Shown here: piece by piece, positions 1-8,828 of the stretch
Layout: the number at the start of each line of letters is the position of its first letter
How positions within the stretch are numbered: the first letter of the stretch is position 1
Origin: Bacteroidota bacterium
GTDB lineage: Bacteria > Bacteroidota > Bacteroidia > Flavobacteriales > Schleiferiaceae
Assembly: GCA_024742495.1 (NCBI GenBank)
Contig: JANSYJ010000005.1
Coordinates: forward strand, 141,913 to 205,912
Reading direction: 5' to 3'
DNA length: 64,000 bases
The notes under the pieces: generated by a model
What the model was told of the DNA's origin: nothing
Seen by the model: only the letters and a program-made list of their open reading frames with translations
Databases searched by the model: none
Position numbers and translations under genes: made by a program

Positions 1-332
1 CCTGCATTCACCTCAATGAAAATGTAAATACTATCCTCGGGTAGGATCTCAACATTAGCGAGCTGCTTAGTGGCGGTTCCATTTATGTTAAGACGATAAG
101 GACTAGCCGGATCAGCTAATCGAATTTGCGGTATGGAGATGGACTCCTTTCCGTCGTTATATACCTTCAGCTCATAGGTGCTAGAGCCAATAGTTTCAAA
201 TACGGTGTCTAAGAAAACCGTATCTGTAGAAAATCGCAAATCACTGCTAGCGACAACGATATTCTCTTCGCGCCTACATGCGCCCAATATTATTAAACCC
301 AATAGGGCGATAAGACTAAATTTCTTCAGCAT
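1..332 (-). CDS. Lipoprotein of a Bacteroidota family, 3' part cut by window edge
   Basis: The reading frame is open from an ATG at 332 to the window edge, giving about 110 residues of the N-terminus. It begins with MLKKFSLIALLGLIILGAC, a lipoprotein signal with the lipobox LGAC, so the mature protein should be anchored to a membrane by Cys19. The following text (DTVFLDTVFETIGSSTYELK, then a KVYND-like strand) resembles conserved Bacteroidota lipoproteins of unknown function that start with an Ig-like beta domain; this similarity is from memory. It is divergent from rpmE2. The function is unknown and the C-terminus is not visible. Confidence 0.8.
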   Translation of the reverse strand, partial: MLKKFSLIALLGLIILGACRREENIVVASSDLRFSTDTVFLDTVFETIGSSTYELKVYNDGKESISIPQIRLADPASPYRLNINGTATKQLANVEILPEDSIYIFIEVNA

Positions 333-420
333 TTGCTTCTAACGATTCGAAAGGCTCAAAAGTACTTTCTATCTTTGAAATCGCTTAAAAACAAGGCTTT
401 CATTTTTTCCAATTAAAGCC

Positions 421-451
421 TTTGCCTTCTTTACTAATTTGCATAGCTTTG
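421..451 (+). promoter_or_regulatory. Bacteroidota-type promoter of rpmE2
   Basis: TTTG at 421-424 and TAGCTTTG at 444-451 are separated by 19 bases. This matches the Bacteroidota primary sigma consensus TTTG-N19/20-TAnnTTTG. Transcription would start near 457, about 40 bases before the L31 start codon. Confidence 0.65.
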
Positions 452-498
452 CAGCCCTTTTTTGGCTTGGGCAAAATCCTAACCACAAGATAATAGTT

Positions 499-750
499 AT
501 GCAAAAAGACATTCACCCAGAAAATTACCGTCTTTGTGTTTTCAAAGACATGAGTACTAATGAACACTTCATCACCCGTTCTTGCGCAGATACGCGCGAT
601 ACTATGGAGGTAGAAGGAGTAGAGTATCCATTGATTAAAATGGAAATTTCTGCCGCTTCACATCCCTTCTACACTGGTAAGGTGAAGTTAGTAGATACTG
701 CTGGTCGTGTGGACAAGTTCCGCAACCGCTACGCAAATCGCAACAAGTAA
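499..750 (+). CDS. rpmE2: 50S ribosomal protein L31 type B
   Basis: An 83-residue protein starting [20 protein letters not shown], characteristic of type B L31, the form without the zinc-binding CxxC pairs of type A. L31 sits at the central protuberance and bridges the two ribosomal subunits. The open frame extends 20 codons upstream, but those residues match nothing in the family and overlap the predicted promoter, so the ATG at 499 is chosen. A hairpin terminator follows. In several bacteria type B L31 replaces the zinc form when zinc is scarce, but no Zur-like site is evident here. Confidence 0.95.
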   Translation: MQKDIHPENYRLCVFKDMSTNEHFITRSCADTRDTMEVEGVEYPLIKMEISAASHPFYTGKVKLVDTAGRVDKFRNRYANRNK

Positions 751-772
751 GATTTGCCACATTCTTAAAATT

Positions 773-805
773 AACCCCTTTTCCTTTAGGTTGAGGGGTT
801 TTTTT
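773..805 (+). terminator. Rho-independent terminator after rpmE2
   Basis: The stem AACCCC(T) pairs with (A)GGGGTT and is followed by a run of seven T. It lies 23 bases after the L31 stop codon, and the next gene starts 38 bases further on. Confidence 0.8.
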
Positions 806-843
806 ATGCTTCATAATTTATCTTGCAAAGACATTTAGGACCT

Positions 844-2019
844 ATGAATATTATCTTCTTCGATGATGCTAATCGCGATCATCTCTTACCATTAACCTTT
901 ACTCGTCCCAGCGCAAAGCTCCGTTGTGGGATTTTAAACTTAGAAGAAAAGTGGTTAAAGCGACTACCAGATAACCTAGCCTATTCTTACCTCACGGAAG
1001 ACTATCTAGCGAAAAAATTCCCTTTGGTAGAGACAGATACTAATCTCTATATAAATCCGGCAGTTTGCCCAACTCAGCAACTTATGGATGCGGTATTAAG
1101 TCTAGGAGCCTCTGAAACCTTAATGAAGGGTGAAATAATAATCGCCAGCAGAACCAAAGCTGCATTGCTAGACGCCAATGAACAAGACACGGAAGTATTG
1201 GATTTTGAAGGAGACTTTAATTACATCAGCCGACCTTATCACCTTTTTCAGTATAATGGAGCGGAGCTGGAGCTGGATTATAAGTTGCTTACTGATGGCA
1301 GACAATCGGCAAGCATTTCAGAAACCAATACTATAATTGGAGATGATGTTTTCGTGGAGGAAGGGGCCTTTGTGGAAGCGGCAGTTTTAAATGCTAAATC
1401 AGGTCCTATTTATATTGGTAAGGACGCAACGGTAATGGAGGGTTCGGTAGTTCGCGGGCCATTTGCCCTTTGCGATCATTCCACCCTAAAGCTTTCTGCG
1501 AAAATTTATGGACCTACTACCATTGGTCCACATTGTAAGGTAGGAGGAGAGGTTAATAACAGCCTCTTATTGGGTTACTCCAATAAAGGGCATGACGGTT
1601 TTTTAGGGAACTCGGTAATTGGCGAATGGTGCAATATCGGTGCGGATAGCAATAACTCTAACCTGAAAAACAATTACGAAGAGGTTAAGCTATGGGACTA
1701 TGTTGAGGGGCGTTTTGCTAAAACCGGACTACAGTTTTGCGGTCTAGTTATGGGCGACCACTCTAAATGTGGCATTAATACCATGTTTAATACCGGTACC
1801 GTGGTGGGCGTAAGTGCCAATATTTATGGCGGAGGCTTTCCTCGGAATTTCATTTCTTCCTTCGCTTGGGGCGGATCCGGTGGTTTTACCGAATACCGTT
1901 TTGATAAAGCGATGAAGACCGCCGCCCTAGTAATGGAGCGCCGCGGAATAGAGCTTGATGAAGTGGAGCGTGACATTTTGCAGGTAGTTTTTGACAAAAC
2001 GGCCAGCTACCGAGCCTAA
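844..2019 (+). CDS. GlmU-family sugar-phosphate nucleotidyltransferase with left-handed beta-helix
   Basis: A 391-residue protein. The N-terminus MNIIFFDDANRDHLLPLTFT followed by RPSAKLRCGIL is typical of the Bacteroidota GlmU-like family, which has a degenerate nucleotidyltransferase domain. From about residue 170 there are hexapeptide repeats (IYIGKDATVMEGSVVRGPF, TTIGPHCKVGGEV, SVIGEWCNIGADSNNSN) that form a left-handed beta-helix as in acyl- and nucleotidyltransferases. It probably makes UDP-GlcNAc or a related activated sugar for the envelope, but this is inferred from family resemblance. A TTG seven codons upstream also opens the frame; the ATG at 844 fits the family start. Confidence 0.85.
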   Translation: MNIIFFDDANRDHLLPLTFTRPSAKLRCGILNLEEKWLKRLPDNLAYSYLTEDYLAKKFPLVETDTNLYINPAVCPTQQLMDAVLSLGASETLMKGEIIIASRTKAALLDANEQDTEVLDFEGDFNYISRPYHLFQYNGAELELDYKLLTDGRQSASISETNTIIGDDVFVEEGAFVEAAVLNAKSGPIYIGKDATVMEGSVVRGPFALCDHSTLKLSAKIYGPTTIGPHCKVGGEVNNSLLLGYSNKGHDGFLGNSVIGEWCNIGADSNNSNLKNNYEEVKLWDYVEGRFAKTGLQFCGLVMGDHSKCGINTMFNTGTVVGVSANIYGGGFPRNFISSFAWGGSGGFTEYRFDKAMKTAALVMERRGIELDEVERDILQVVFDKTASYRA

Positions 2020-2089
2020 AGCCTATTTGGCATAGCGATTGACATTTGAAGAGTCGATTCATCCCAGAATCACCTCTTATTTCAAATGC

Positions 2090-4582
2090 ATGAGTTTTAG
2101 CAATTTCAACGATATAGATAAGTTTCAATTAAGTGTCCTTCGTGAAGATGGGGATTATATCCCTCTGATGAGCAAGGAAGATGAGGAGAGCTTAAAGAAT
2201 CAGGACTTACCAGAAGAATTACCCATTCTTCCCCTTCGAAATACCGTACTCTTTCCTGGCGTGGTTATTCCTATTACCGCCGGAAGAGAAAAATCCATCA
2301 GCCTATTAAACCAGGTTAGTAAGTCTGGAGGCCTCTTAGGTGTAGTGAGCCAAAAGAACGGCGATAAGGAAGAACCAGAAACGGATGACCTATATCCAAC
2401 CGGTACCGTGGCCAAAGTGGTTCGTCAGTTTAAGCTACCCAATGGGCATACCGCGGTAATTCTGCAAGGCTTAAGACGATTTGTCATAGATGGCTTCACT
2501 AAAACCGACCCGCATATTTATGCGAAGGTGCAGAAGTCGGACGAGCGAATTCCAGAGGATTCCAATCAGCACTTCAAGTTAATGATGGACTCCATCAAGG
2601 AAGTAGCTTTAGAAATCATTGATAAGTCTCAAGAGATTCCCAATGAAGCGGCGCTTACCATCCGCAACATCGATAGCGATACATTCTTACTCAACTTTGT
2701 GAGTAATAATATGAATGCCGAGGTGGGCAAAAAGCAGCACCTGCTGGAGATTGATGACTTAGGTGATAGAGCAACTGAGGTTTTAAAGTTGCTAAACTTA
2801 GAGTCTCAAATGTTGGAAATGAAAAATGAGATTCAGGATAAGGTAAGACTGGATTTCGATAAGCAGCAGAGGGACTACTTCTTACAACAGCAACTTCGAC
2901 AGATTCAAGAGGAACTAGGTGGCAGTAGCACCGAATCGGAGATTGAAGAAATGCGGGCCAAAGGCCGTAAGAAAAAATGGCCTGAGAAAACTGCCGAACT
3001 TTTTGAAAAGGAATTAAACAAATTACAGCGCGTAAACCCGCAGGTTCCAGAATTCAGCATCCAACGCAACTACCTCGAGTTTATGTTGGACCTTCCTTGG
3101 GATAAAGTAAGTAGCGATAATTTCAATCTAAATCGAGCGGAACGCATTCTTAACCGTGATCATTACGGTTTAGAAAAAGTTAAAGAACGCCTTTTGGAAT
3201 ACCTGGCGGTGCTTAAGCTGAAAGGTGATATGAAAGCGCCTATCCTTTGTTTGTACGGCCCTCCGGGTGTTGGTAAAACGAGTTTAGGTAAAAGTGTTGC
3301 CGAAGCCTTAGGAAGACCTTATGTGCGTATGGCCCTTGGAGGCTTAGGCGACGAAGCCGAAATTAGAGGACACCGCAAGACTTACATTGGCGCAATGCCT
3401 GGTCGTTTACTCCAAAGTATAAAGAAGGCGGAAACCTCAAACCCGGTTTTTGTATTGGATGAGATCGATAAGCTAACCGCTGGTCGTGGCAATGGTGATC
3501 CAGCTTCAGCTATGCTAGAGGTATTGGATCCAGAGCAAAATCACAGCTTTTACGATAATTATCTTGAGGTAGGTTATGATTTAAGTAAGGTGCTTTTTAT
3601 CGCTACCGCCAATAACCTTGGTACCATTCATCCCGCTTTAAGAGACCGGATGGAAATTATCGAAATCAACGGTTATACCGTAGAGGAAAAAGTACAAATT
3701 GCCGCCAAACATTTGATGCCAAAGCAACTGAATGCTCATGGTCTTGAGAAAAAGCATTTAAGTTTAAGTAAGCGAGTACTAGAGTATGTGGTAGAGCATT
3801 ACACCCGTGAATCGGGAGTGCGCGGTTTAGATAAGGTCATTGCCAAAATGGTTCGCTATGCTGCTAAGAGTATTGCCATGGAGAAGGAGTATCACCTAAA
3901 GCCAAAAACCGCTCAGGTTTCTGAGATTTTAGGTTCAGAGCGCTTTAGCAAGGATCGCTATGAGGATCGGTCTATAGCTGGTTTGGTTACAGGATTGGCT
4001 TGGACACCAGTTGGCGGCGATATCCTTTATATTGAATCTTCCATATCTAAAGGCAAAGGACGATTGAGTATTACCGGAAATCTTGGTGATGTAATGCGCG
4101 AATCAGCAAGCATTGCCATGTCCTATTTGAAATCCAATGCCGATCGCTTTGGCGTTGATTACCGATTGTTCGATCAGTACGATGTGCATGTTCATTTTCC
4201 GGAAGGAGCCGTGCCTAAAGATGGTCCTTCGGCCGGTGTGAGTATTCTTACTTCCTTAGCCTCTCTCTTTTCCCAAAGAAGAGTACAACCAAGGTTGGCC
4301 ATGACGGGCGAGATTACCCTAAGAGGTGAAGTATTGCCAGTTGGCGGTATTAAGGAGAAAATTTTAGCCGCCAAGCGCGCGGATATTACGGATATTATTC
4401 TTTCCAAGAAAAACGAAAAGGATATTAAGGAAATCCGTGAGGACTATTTAAAGGGCCTAAATTTTCACTTTGTGGATCAAATGATGGAGGTTATCGAGAT
4501 TGCTCTTAGCGACGAAATGGTGGAAAATGCCAAGAATCTAAAGGCGGAATCGAAAGCGATTGGTTTTGGAGCAAAGAAGTAG
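2090..4582 (+). CDS. lon: ATP-dependent protease Lon (endopeptidase La)
   Basis: An 830-residue protein with the three Lon parts in order. The N-terminal substrate domain starts near residue 44 (LPILPLRNTVLFPGVVIPI). The AAA+ module has Walker A GPPGVGKT at about 390-397, followed by a Walker B VFVLDEIDK. The C-terminal peptidase has the catalytic serine in PKDGPSAG (about Ser714) and the lysine in GGIKEK (about Lys757), giving the Ser-Lys dyad spacing of Lon. It degrades misfolded and regulatory proteins in the cytoplasm. An upstream TTG in frame is ignored because MSFSNFNDIDKF fits better. It follows the GlmU-like gene by 70 bases. Confidence 0.97.
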   Translation: MSFSNFNDIDKFQLSVLREDGDYIPLMSKEDEESLKNQDLPEELPILPLRNTVLFPGVVIPITAGREKSISLLNQVSKSGGLLGVVSQKNGDKEEPETDDLYPTGTVAKVVRQFKLPNGHTAVILQGLRRFVIDGFTKTDPHIYAKVQKSDERIPEDSNQHFKLMMDSIKEVALEIIDKSQEIPNEAALTIRNIDSDTFLLNFVSNNMNAEVGKKQHLLEIDDLGDRATEVLKLLNLESQMLEMKNEIQDKVRLDFDKQQRDYFLQQQLRQIQEELGGSSTESEIEEMRAKGRKKKWPEKTAELFEKELNKLQRVNPQVPEFSIQRNYLEFMLDLPWDKVSSDNFNLNRAERILNRDHYGLEKVKERLLEYLAVLKLKGDMKAPILCLYGPPGVGKTSLGKSVAEALGRPYVRMALGGLGDEAEIRGHRKTYIGAMPGRLLQSIKKAETSNPVFVLDEIDKLTAGRGNGDPASAMLEVLDPEQNHSFYDNYLEVGYDLSKVLFIATANNLGTIHPALRDRMEIIEINGYTVEEKVQIAAKHLMPKQLNAHGLEKKHLSLSKRVLEYVVEHYTRESGVRGLDKVIAKMVRYAAKSIAMEKEYHLKPKTAQVSEILGSERFSKDRYEDRSIAGLVTGLAWTPVGGDILYIESSISKGKGRLSITGNLGDVMRESASIAMSYLKSNADRFGVDYRLFDQYDVHVHFPEGAVPKDGPSAGVSILTSLASLFSQRRVQPRLAMTGEITLRGEVLPVGGIKEKILAAKRADITDIILSKKNEKDIKEIREDYLKGLNFHFVDQMMEVIEIALSDEMVENAKNLKAESKAIGFGAKK

Positions 4583-4693
4583 CTTTAGCTTCATAAACTT
4601 GAGCAAATCCCTAATTCTCCCATGGAAAAATTCCAAGGCGGGCTTAGCCAATAATGGCTCAGGGTATGCGTTCTTTTCATAACTTTCGCGCTC

Positions 4694-5716
4694 ATGAATA
4701 GATTGCTACTAGCCCTAGTTTTGTTCCCGGTATTGGGCTTTGCTCAAATTGGCGGGCAAACCACTTTTCAGTTTTTAAATAATATTGCTTCTGCTCGAGT
4801 GGCTGGTCAAGGAAGCAATGCTATTGCCAATACTGCTCCGGATCTAAATTTTGCCTTGTATAATCCGGCTCTCCTAAATGAGCAGGTGCACGGGCAGTTA
4901 AGCACGAGCATTGTGGATTATGTGTCGGATATCAGATATGCCGATGTAGCCTATGCACATCATCAAGATAGTGTTGGGACATTCTTTGCCCAGATTATGT
5001 ATTTCGACTACGGCACATTTGATCGCGCTAATGTTATTGGGATACGCCAGGGAACCTTCACTGGAAACGATTTAGCCGTGAACTTAGGTTATGCTTATTC
5101 CATCGATTCCAATTGGTCGGTAGGAGCTACCATGAAAGTGATTAATTCGGTTTATGATACTTGGAGCTCCTGGGGCTTGGCTTGGGATGCAGGATTGCTG
5201 TATCAAATTCCTTCACGCAGAATTGCCATGTCGCTGGTTATGCGCAATGCCGGTTTTCAGCTAAACCCTTATGCGGATGAAAGGGAGAACCTACCTTTTG
5301 AATTGCAGTTTGGATTCTCCAATCGATTTGAGCATATGCCTTTGCGTTGGCAAATTACCTTAGAGCATCTAGAGACTTTAGATTTAAGATATCGAGACCC
5401 AACAGCTTTTACGGTCAATCAGTTTGATGGTTCCGTAAATGAGAACTTTCCGAGTATTTGGAATAATTTATTGCGACATGTAGTAATAGGAGCCGAATTT
5501 GCTCCTTCCGAATCCTTCAACATTCAATTCGGCTATAATTTCCGAAGAAGAGAAGAACTTAATTTAGATACCCGTCGAACGGTAGCTGGTTTTTCCGTTG
5601 GGGGAGGCATAAAGATTTATAAATTCTACTTTCACTACAGTCGCAACATGTATCATATTGCCGGTGGAGCAAATCAAATTACCCTCCGCACCAGCCTGGA
5701 TCAATTTAAAAAGTAA
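4694..5716 (+). CDS. porQ: Type IX secretion system protein PorQ
   Basis: A 340-residue outer-membrane beta-barrel protein with a signal peptide (MNRLLLALVLFPVLGFAQ, cut after AQ). The motif GGQTTFQFLNNIASARVAGQ and the following SNAIANTAPDLNFALYNPA are typical of PorQ. PorQ belongs to the outer-membrane attachment complex of the T9SS, which anchors cargo carrying C-terminal sorting domains. The window encodes several such cargo proteins. The gene ends five bases before cmk, and the porQ-cmk pairing is common in Flavobacteriia, so co-transcription is likely. Confidence 0.9.
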   Translation: MNRLLLALVLFPVLGFAQIGGQTTFQFLNNIASARVAGQGSNAIANTAPDLNFALYNPALLNEQVHGQLSTSIVDYVSDIRYADVAYAHHQDSVGTFFAQIMYFDYGTFDRANVIGIRQGTFTGNDLAVNLGYAYSIDSNWSVGATMKVINSVYDTWSSWGLAWDAGLLYQIPSRRIAMSLVMRNAGFQLNPYADERENLPFELQFGFSNRFEHMPLRWQITLEHLETLDLRYRDPTAFTVNQFDGSVNENFPSIWNNLLRHVVIGAEFAPSESFNIQFGYNFRRREELNLDTRRTVAGFSVGGGIKIYKFYFHYSRNMYHIAGGANQITLRTSLDQFKK

Positions 5717-5720
5717 AAAC

Positions 5721-6410
5721 ATGGCTAAAGGTATTCGCATTGCCATTGATGGCTATTCTTCTACCGGAAAAAGTACCATTGCTAAGGCTTTAGCAGACCG
5801 TTTGGACTACCGTTATATAGATACAGGCGCCATGTATCGCGCCATTACTTTTTGGGCGCTAAAGAATGGTTTTATTGGCAATGAGCAGTTTAAATCAGAT
5901 GAGCTGGTGGAATCCTTGCAGGCTGTGAAATTGGATTTTAAACATTCAGCCAAACATGCAAAGCCGGTTATTTTTCTAAATGGAGAAAATATAGAGGATA
6001 ATATCCGAGGAGCGGAAGTGGCCTCCAATGTAAGTCATGTGGCTAAAATCGCCGAAGTACGCAAGTTCTTAGTAAAGCAGCAACAAGCCATAGCGGCTGC
6101 AGGTGCGGTGGTTATGGATGGTAGAGATATTGCTTCTGTGGTGATGCCGGATGCGGAACTAAAAATATTTATGACCGCCGATCCTAATATCAGAGCCCAA
6201 AGAAGGTTTGAGGAATTAGAAAGGCTTGGTCAAGCCATGGATTTTAAAGACGTAATGGCGAATCTTAAAGAGCGAGATCATCTGGACACAAGTCGCAAAG
6301 AATCGCCGCTTATCCAAACTGAGGATGCTTTAGTCTTGGATAATTCTAATATGACTAGGGAAGAACAGTTAAATTTAGCCGAAGCTTGGGCCAAAGACCG
6401 AATGGTCTAA
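5721..6410 (+). CDS. cmk: Cytidylate kinase
   Basis: A 229-residue nucleoside monophosphate kinase that phosphorylates CMP/dCMP with ATP. The P-loop is GYSSTGKST near residues 10-18. IDTGAMYRA and the GRDIASVVMPDAELKIF block are the usual CMP-kinase signatures. The open frame runs upstream into porQ, but the ATG at 5721 directly before AKGIRIAIDGYSSTGKST is the family start. It converges with the acyl-CoA-binding protein gene with no space between the stop codons. Confidence 0.95.
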   Translation: MAKGIRIAIDGYSSTGKSTIAKALADRLDYRYIDTGAMYRAITFWALKNGFIGNEQFKSDELVESLQAVKLDFKHSAKHAKPVIFLNGENIEDNIRGAEVASNVSHVAKIAEVRKFLVKQQQAIAAAGAVVMDGRDIASVVMPDAELKIFMTADPNIRAQRRFEELERLGQAMDFKDVMANLKERDHLDTSRKESPLIQTEDALVLDNSNMTREEQLNLAEAWAKDRMV

Positions 6411-6692
6411 CTATTCGGATTTTTTAGCGGCACGCTCCTTTAGCTCGATGATGGTTTTGATATAGCGCTTTTTTGCCTCTTCCATGGGCATGCCTTCCAA
6501 TCTGCGCCAAGCATCATATTTAAAAGTTTGCACAACATTACTGGATTCAGTCGGTCGAACGCCACTTACATCGCCTTCGGTTGCTTGTTTAAAATAGGCA
6601 TAGGCAATGAGCATGTCATCCGCCGCTTGAGGAGGCATGGCATTGCCTATTTCAACGTATTTTTCAAAGTCTTTGTCCAAATCGCTGCTCAT
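6411..6692 (-). CDS. Acyl-CoA-binding protein
   Basis: A 93-residue four-helix protein. DDMLIAYAYFKQATEGDVSG followed by VRPTE, and later KYDAWRRLEGMPMEEAKKRYI, are the classic ACBP ligand-binding elements (Tyr and Lys contacting the acyl-CoA phosphate). It should bind long-chain acyl-CoA in the cytoplasm. It is the last gene of a minus-strand run that begins with rsfS and includes the phospholipid genes psd and cdsA, so a role in delivering acyl-CoA for lipid work fits but is inferred. Confidence 0.9.
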   Translation of the reverse strand: MSSDLDKDFEKYVEIGNAMPPQAADDMLIAYAYFKQATEGDVSGVRPTESSNVVQTFKYDAWRRLEGMPMEEAKKRYIKTIIELKERAAKKSE

Positions 6693-6699
6693 GCTTCAA

Positions 6700-7359
6700 T
6701 TACTTTAAGGCTGCCAATATTTGTTCGCCTCCGCGAGCTTTATCTCCTACCTTCACAAGGATATTGGCGTCTAAAGGTAAAACAATGTCTACTCTTGAGC
6801 CAAAACGAATAAATCCACAATCGGCTCCTTGAACTGCTTTGGAGCCAACTTTCGCGTAATTTATAATACGTCGGGCAACCGCACCGGCAATTTGCTTATG
6901 CATAACTTCAATACCGGAGGGGTTTTGAACCACTACTGCTGTGCGCTCATTAAGGGTACTGGATTTTGGATGCCAAGCCACTAAATAAGCCCCAGCATGA
7001 TACTGTGAGTAAACTACTTTTCCACTTACAGGGTATCGATTAACATGCACATTAAGAGGCGACATGAAAATGCTAATCTGCAGCATTTTCTTTTTAAAAT
7101 ATTCCGACTCCTCAATTTCTTCAATGGCCACAATTTTACCATCCGCCGGTGCAATAACTATGTCTTCACCTTGAGGAGGGTAGCGTTTTGGGTTGCGGAA
7201 AAATTGCAATACCAATACATAAAGGACAATACTTAGGATCAGTACTCCATTTTCCAACCAAGCAAGGTCACTTAGCCAAATGACTAAAGCATTTAAAAGA
7301 CCAAGACCTATTAAGGTTTGCAGGAGAATTCGAAATCCTTCGTGATGAATGCGTATCAT
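6700..7359 (-). CDS. psd: Phosphatidylserine decarboxylase (short form)
   Basis: A 219-residue inner-membrane enzyme that makes phosphatidylethanolamine from phosphatidylserine. Two hydrophobic stretches lie at about residues 15-50. GFIRFGSRVDIVLP contains the Gly-Ser self-cleavage site (about Gly187-Ser188) that yields the pyruvoyl cofactor. His and Asp residues in the VIAPADGKI and MSPLNVHVNRYPVSG blocks are also family hallmarks. The short form lacks the extra N-terminal part of the E. coli enzyme. Its start overlaps the cdsA stop by four bases, which implies translational coupling. Confidence 0.95.
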   Translation of the reverse strand: MIRIHHEGFRILLQTLIGLGLLNALVIWLSDLAWLENGVLILSIVLYVLVLQFFRNPKRYPPQGEDIVIAPADGKIVAIEEIEESEYFKKKMLQISIFMSPLNVHVNRYPVSGKVVYSQYHAGAYLVAWHPKSSTLNERTAVVVQNPSGIEVMHKQIAGAVARRIINYAKVGSKAVQGADCGFIRFGSRVDIVLPLDANILVKVGDKARGGEQILAALK

Positions 7360-8174
7360 AAGCTGTTGGATGCAACAAGTTTTAAAAATAAATAAGCAAC
7401 CGGCATGGCCACCAATAAACTATCAATTCGGTCTAAAATACCACCATGGCCAGGCATGAGTTTACCGCTATCTTTTTTTCCGTGGTTTCGCTTTAAGGCA
7501 GATTCAAACAAATCTCCAAGAGTAGCGCTAAAAACTACCAAAATGGCTAAAATGAGCCAATGCCAAAGCGCCATGGTAGATTCGCCAGCATAAAGATGTA
7601 ATAAATAGCCGGCAAGGCTAGCGAAAAGAGCGCCTCCTGCGAATCCTTCCCAAGTTTTATTCGGCGAGATATTCGGACTCATTTTATGTTTACCAAGTAA
7701 TCGACCACTAAGGTAAGCGAAGCTATCAAAGCACCAGATCATAATAAAGACGCCGGCTAAAACCCATGGCCGATCGCCCATGGCCGCTAATGCTAATAAG
7801 GGGAGGATGAGGTAAACTAGGCCAAAGGTGTTTCGAAATAAAGACTCTAAGGCATTTTCCTTTTTAGGCTTACTCAGCAAGCTATGAAAGGCGATCCATA
7901 GAATTAATAGAACGTTTATAAATCCTAGAACGCCATTAATAGCCCCTTGTTCTTTAGGATAAAGAATGGCCATGGATATCAAAAGGATAGAGATGGAAAG
8001 GCCGGTGTATAAGCGATATTGAGAATCGGGTTCAAATTGTTGCCATTCGATAAGGGCTAATAAACCAAAGAGAGCCGCTAAATAGTAGGATCCCTGAGGT
8101 ATGAAAAAGGTAGCTCCGAGTATCAGCAGAACATATACCAAGCCACTAAGGCCTCTGACTACAAGGTTCGACAT
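7356..8174 (-). CDS. cdsA: Phosphatidate cytidylyltransferase
   Basis: A 272-residue polytopic membrane protein with about eight hydrophobic segments. The C-terminal signature SPNKTWEGFAGG followed by GDLFESALKRNHGKKDSGKL and PGHGGILDRIDSLL is the CDP-diglyceride synthetase motif with its metal-binding Asp residues. It makes CDP-diacylglycerol from phosphatidate and CTP, the precursor of phosphatidylserine that Psd then uses. It lies one base after the LUD gene. Confidence 0.95.
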   Translation of the reverse strand: MSNLVVRGLSGLVYVLLILGATFFIPQGSYYLAALFGLLALIEWQQFEPDSQYRLYTGLSISILLISMAILYPKEQGAINGVLGFINVLLILWIAFHSLLSKPKKENALESLFRNTFGLVYLILPLLALAAMGDRPWVLAGVFIMIWCFDSFAYLSGRLLGKHKMSPNISPNKTWEGFAGGALFASLAGYLLHLYAGESTMALWHWLILAILVVFSATLGDLFESALKRNHGKKDSGKLMPGHGGILDRIDSLLVAMPVAYLFLKLVASNSL

Positions 8175-8822
8175 CTACAATTGGTCTTCCAAAAGGAGTA
8201 GGTATATCTCCTTATTACATACTTTACCTTGACTGTTCTCTTCATCAAGACCCTCCACCTTTTTTGGGCCTTTAATAGTCGTAATCTGAGAAGGAAGGTT
8301 ATTCTTATAACGGAAACGAATGCCGGCTAAAGCAGTACGAAGGTTTTCTACAATTTGGCTGGTTTTCCCGATGGCGATAAAAGTCTCGGGCAAGTCTTCA
8401 AGCTTTTTCCCGTGCAATTGATTTTCAGAAATCATAATGCCACCGTTAAAGCTCACTAAATATTCGCAAGAAGTGCAAAATGCATCGCTGCTTTGCCAAT
8501 CATCTTCACTAATATTAACATTCGCTTTTTTAAGAATGGAGTTAAGATTAGCATCTGTGCAAAAAACCTGATCTAGGCCAGATTCTTCCATTATTTGGTG
8601 AAGGTATTGATAGGCTTCACCCTCATCAATACAATAAAGAAATTTACCCCCGGAAGAGGTAAATTTCTTAACAAATTCTAAGTCAGTAGGATCAGAGTCG
8701 GCGGTGGCAAAATCAATGATCGGTTTTTCCGATTTCAATGAGGGGCTTTCATCGCTCGGTTTTCCGGAAATTACATCCAGAACCCGTCCAAAGAACCCTT
8801 TTTTAGTTTTTTGCTCCGCCAT
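8175..8822 (-). CDS. LUD (LutC/YkgG-like) domain protein
   Basis: A 215-residue soluble protein. Residues of about 60-210 resemble the LUD fold of LutC/YkgG: GGKFLYCIDEGEAYQYLHQI, a CEYLVSFNGGIMISE strand, ETFIAIGKTSQIVENL, and a final KEIYLLLLEDQL. In lactate-utilisation operons LUD proteins help oxidise L-lactate, but no lutA or lutB is present here. The first 40 residues are charged and variable. It lies between ftsH and cdsA, and its function there is not known. The ATG at 8822 is chosen over one at 8828, which almost touches the ftsH stop. Confidence 0.75.
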   Translation of the reverse strand: MAEQKTKKGFFGRVLDVISGKPSDESPSLKSEKPIIDFATADSDPTDLEFVKKFTSSGGKFLYCIDEGEAYQYLHQIMEESGLDQVFCTDANLNSILKKANVNISEDDWQSSDAFCTSCEYLVSFNGGIMISENQLHGKKLEDLPETFIAIGKTSQIVENLRTALAGIRFRYKNNLPSQITTIKGPKKVEGLDEENSQGKVCNKEIYLLLLEDQL

Positions 8823-8828
8823 AGGCAT

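Noticed and set aside
4644..4671. Hairpin CTTAGCCA-ATAA-TGGCTCAG between lon and porQ
   Set aside because: Stable stem but not followed by a T run, and the two genes may be co-transcribed; not called as a terminator.
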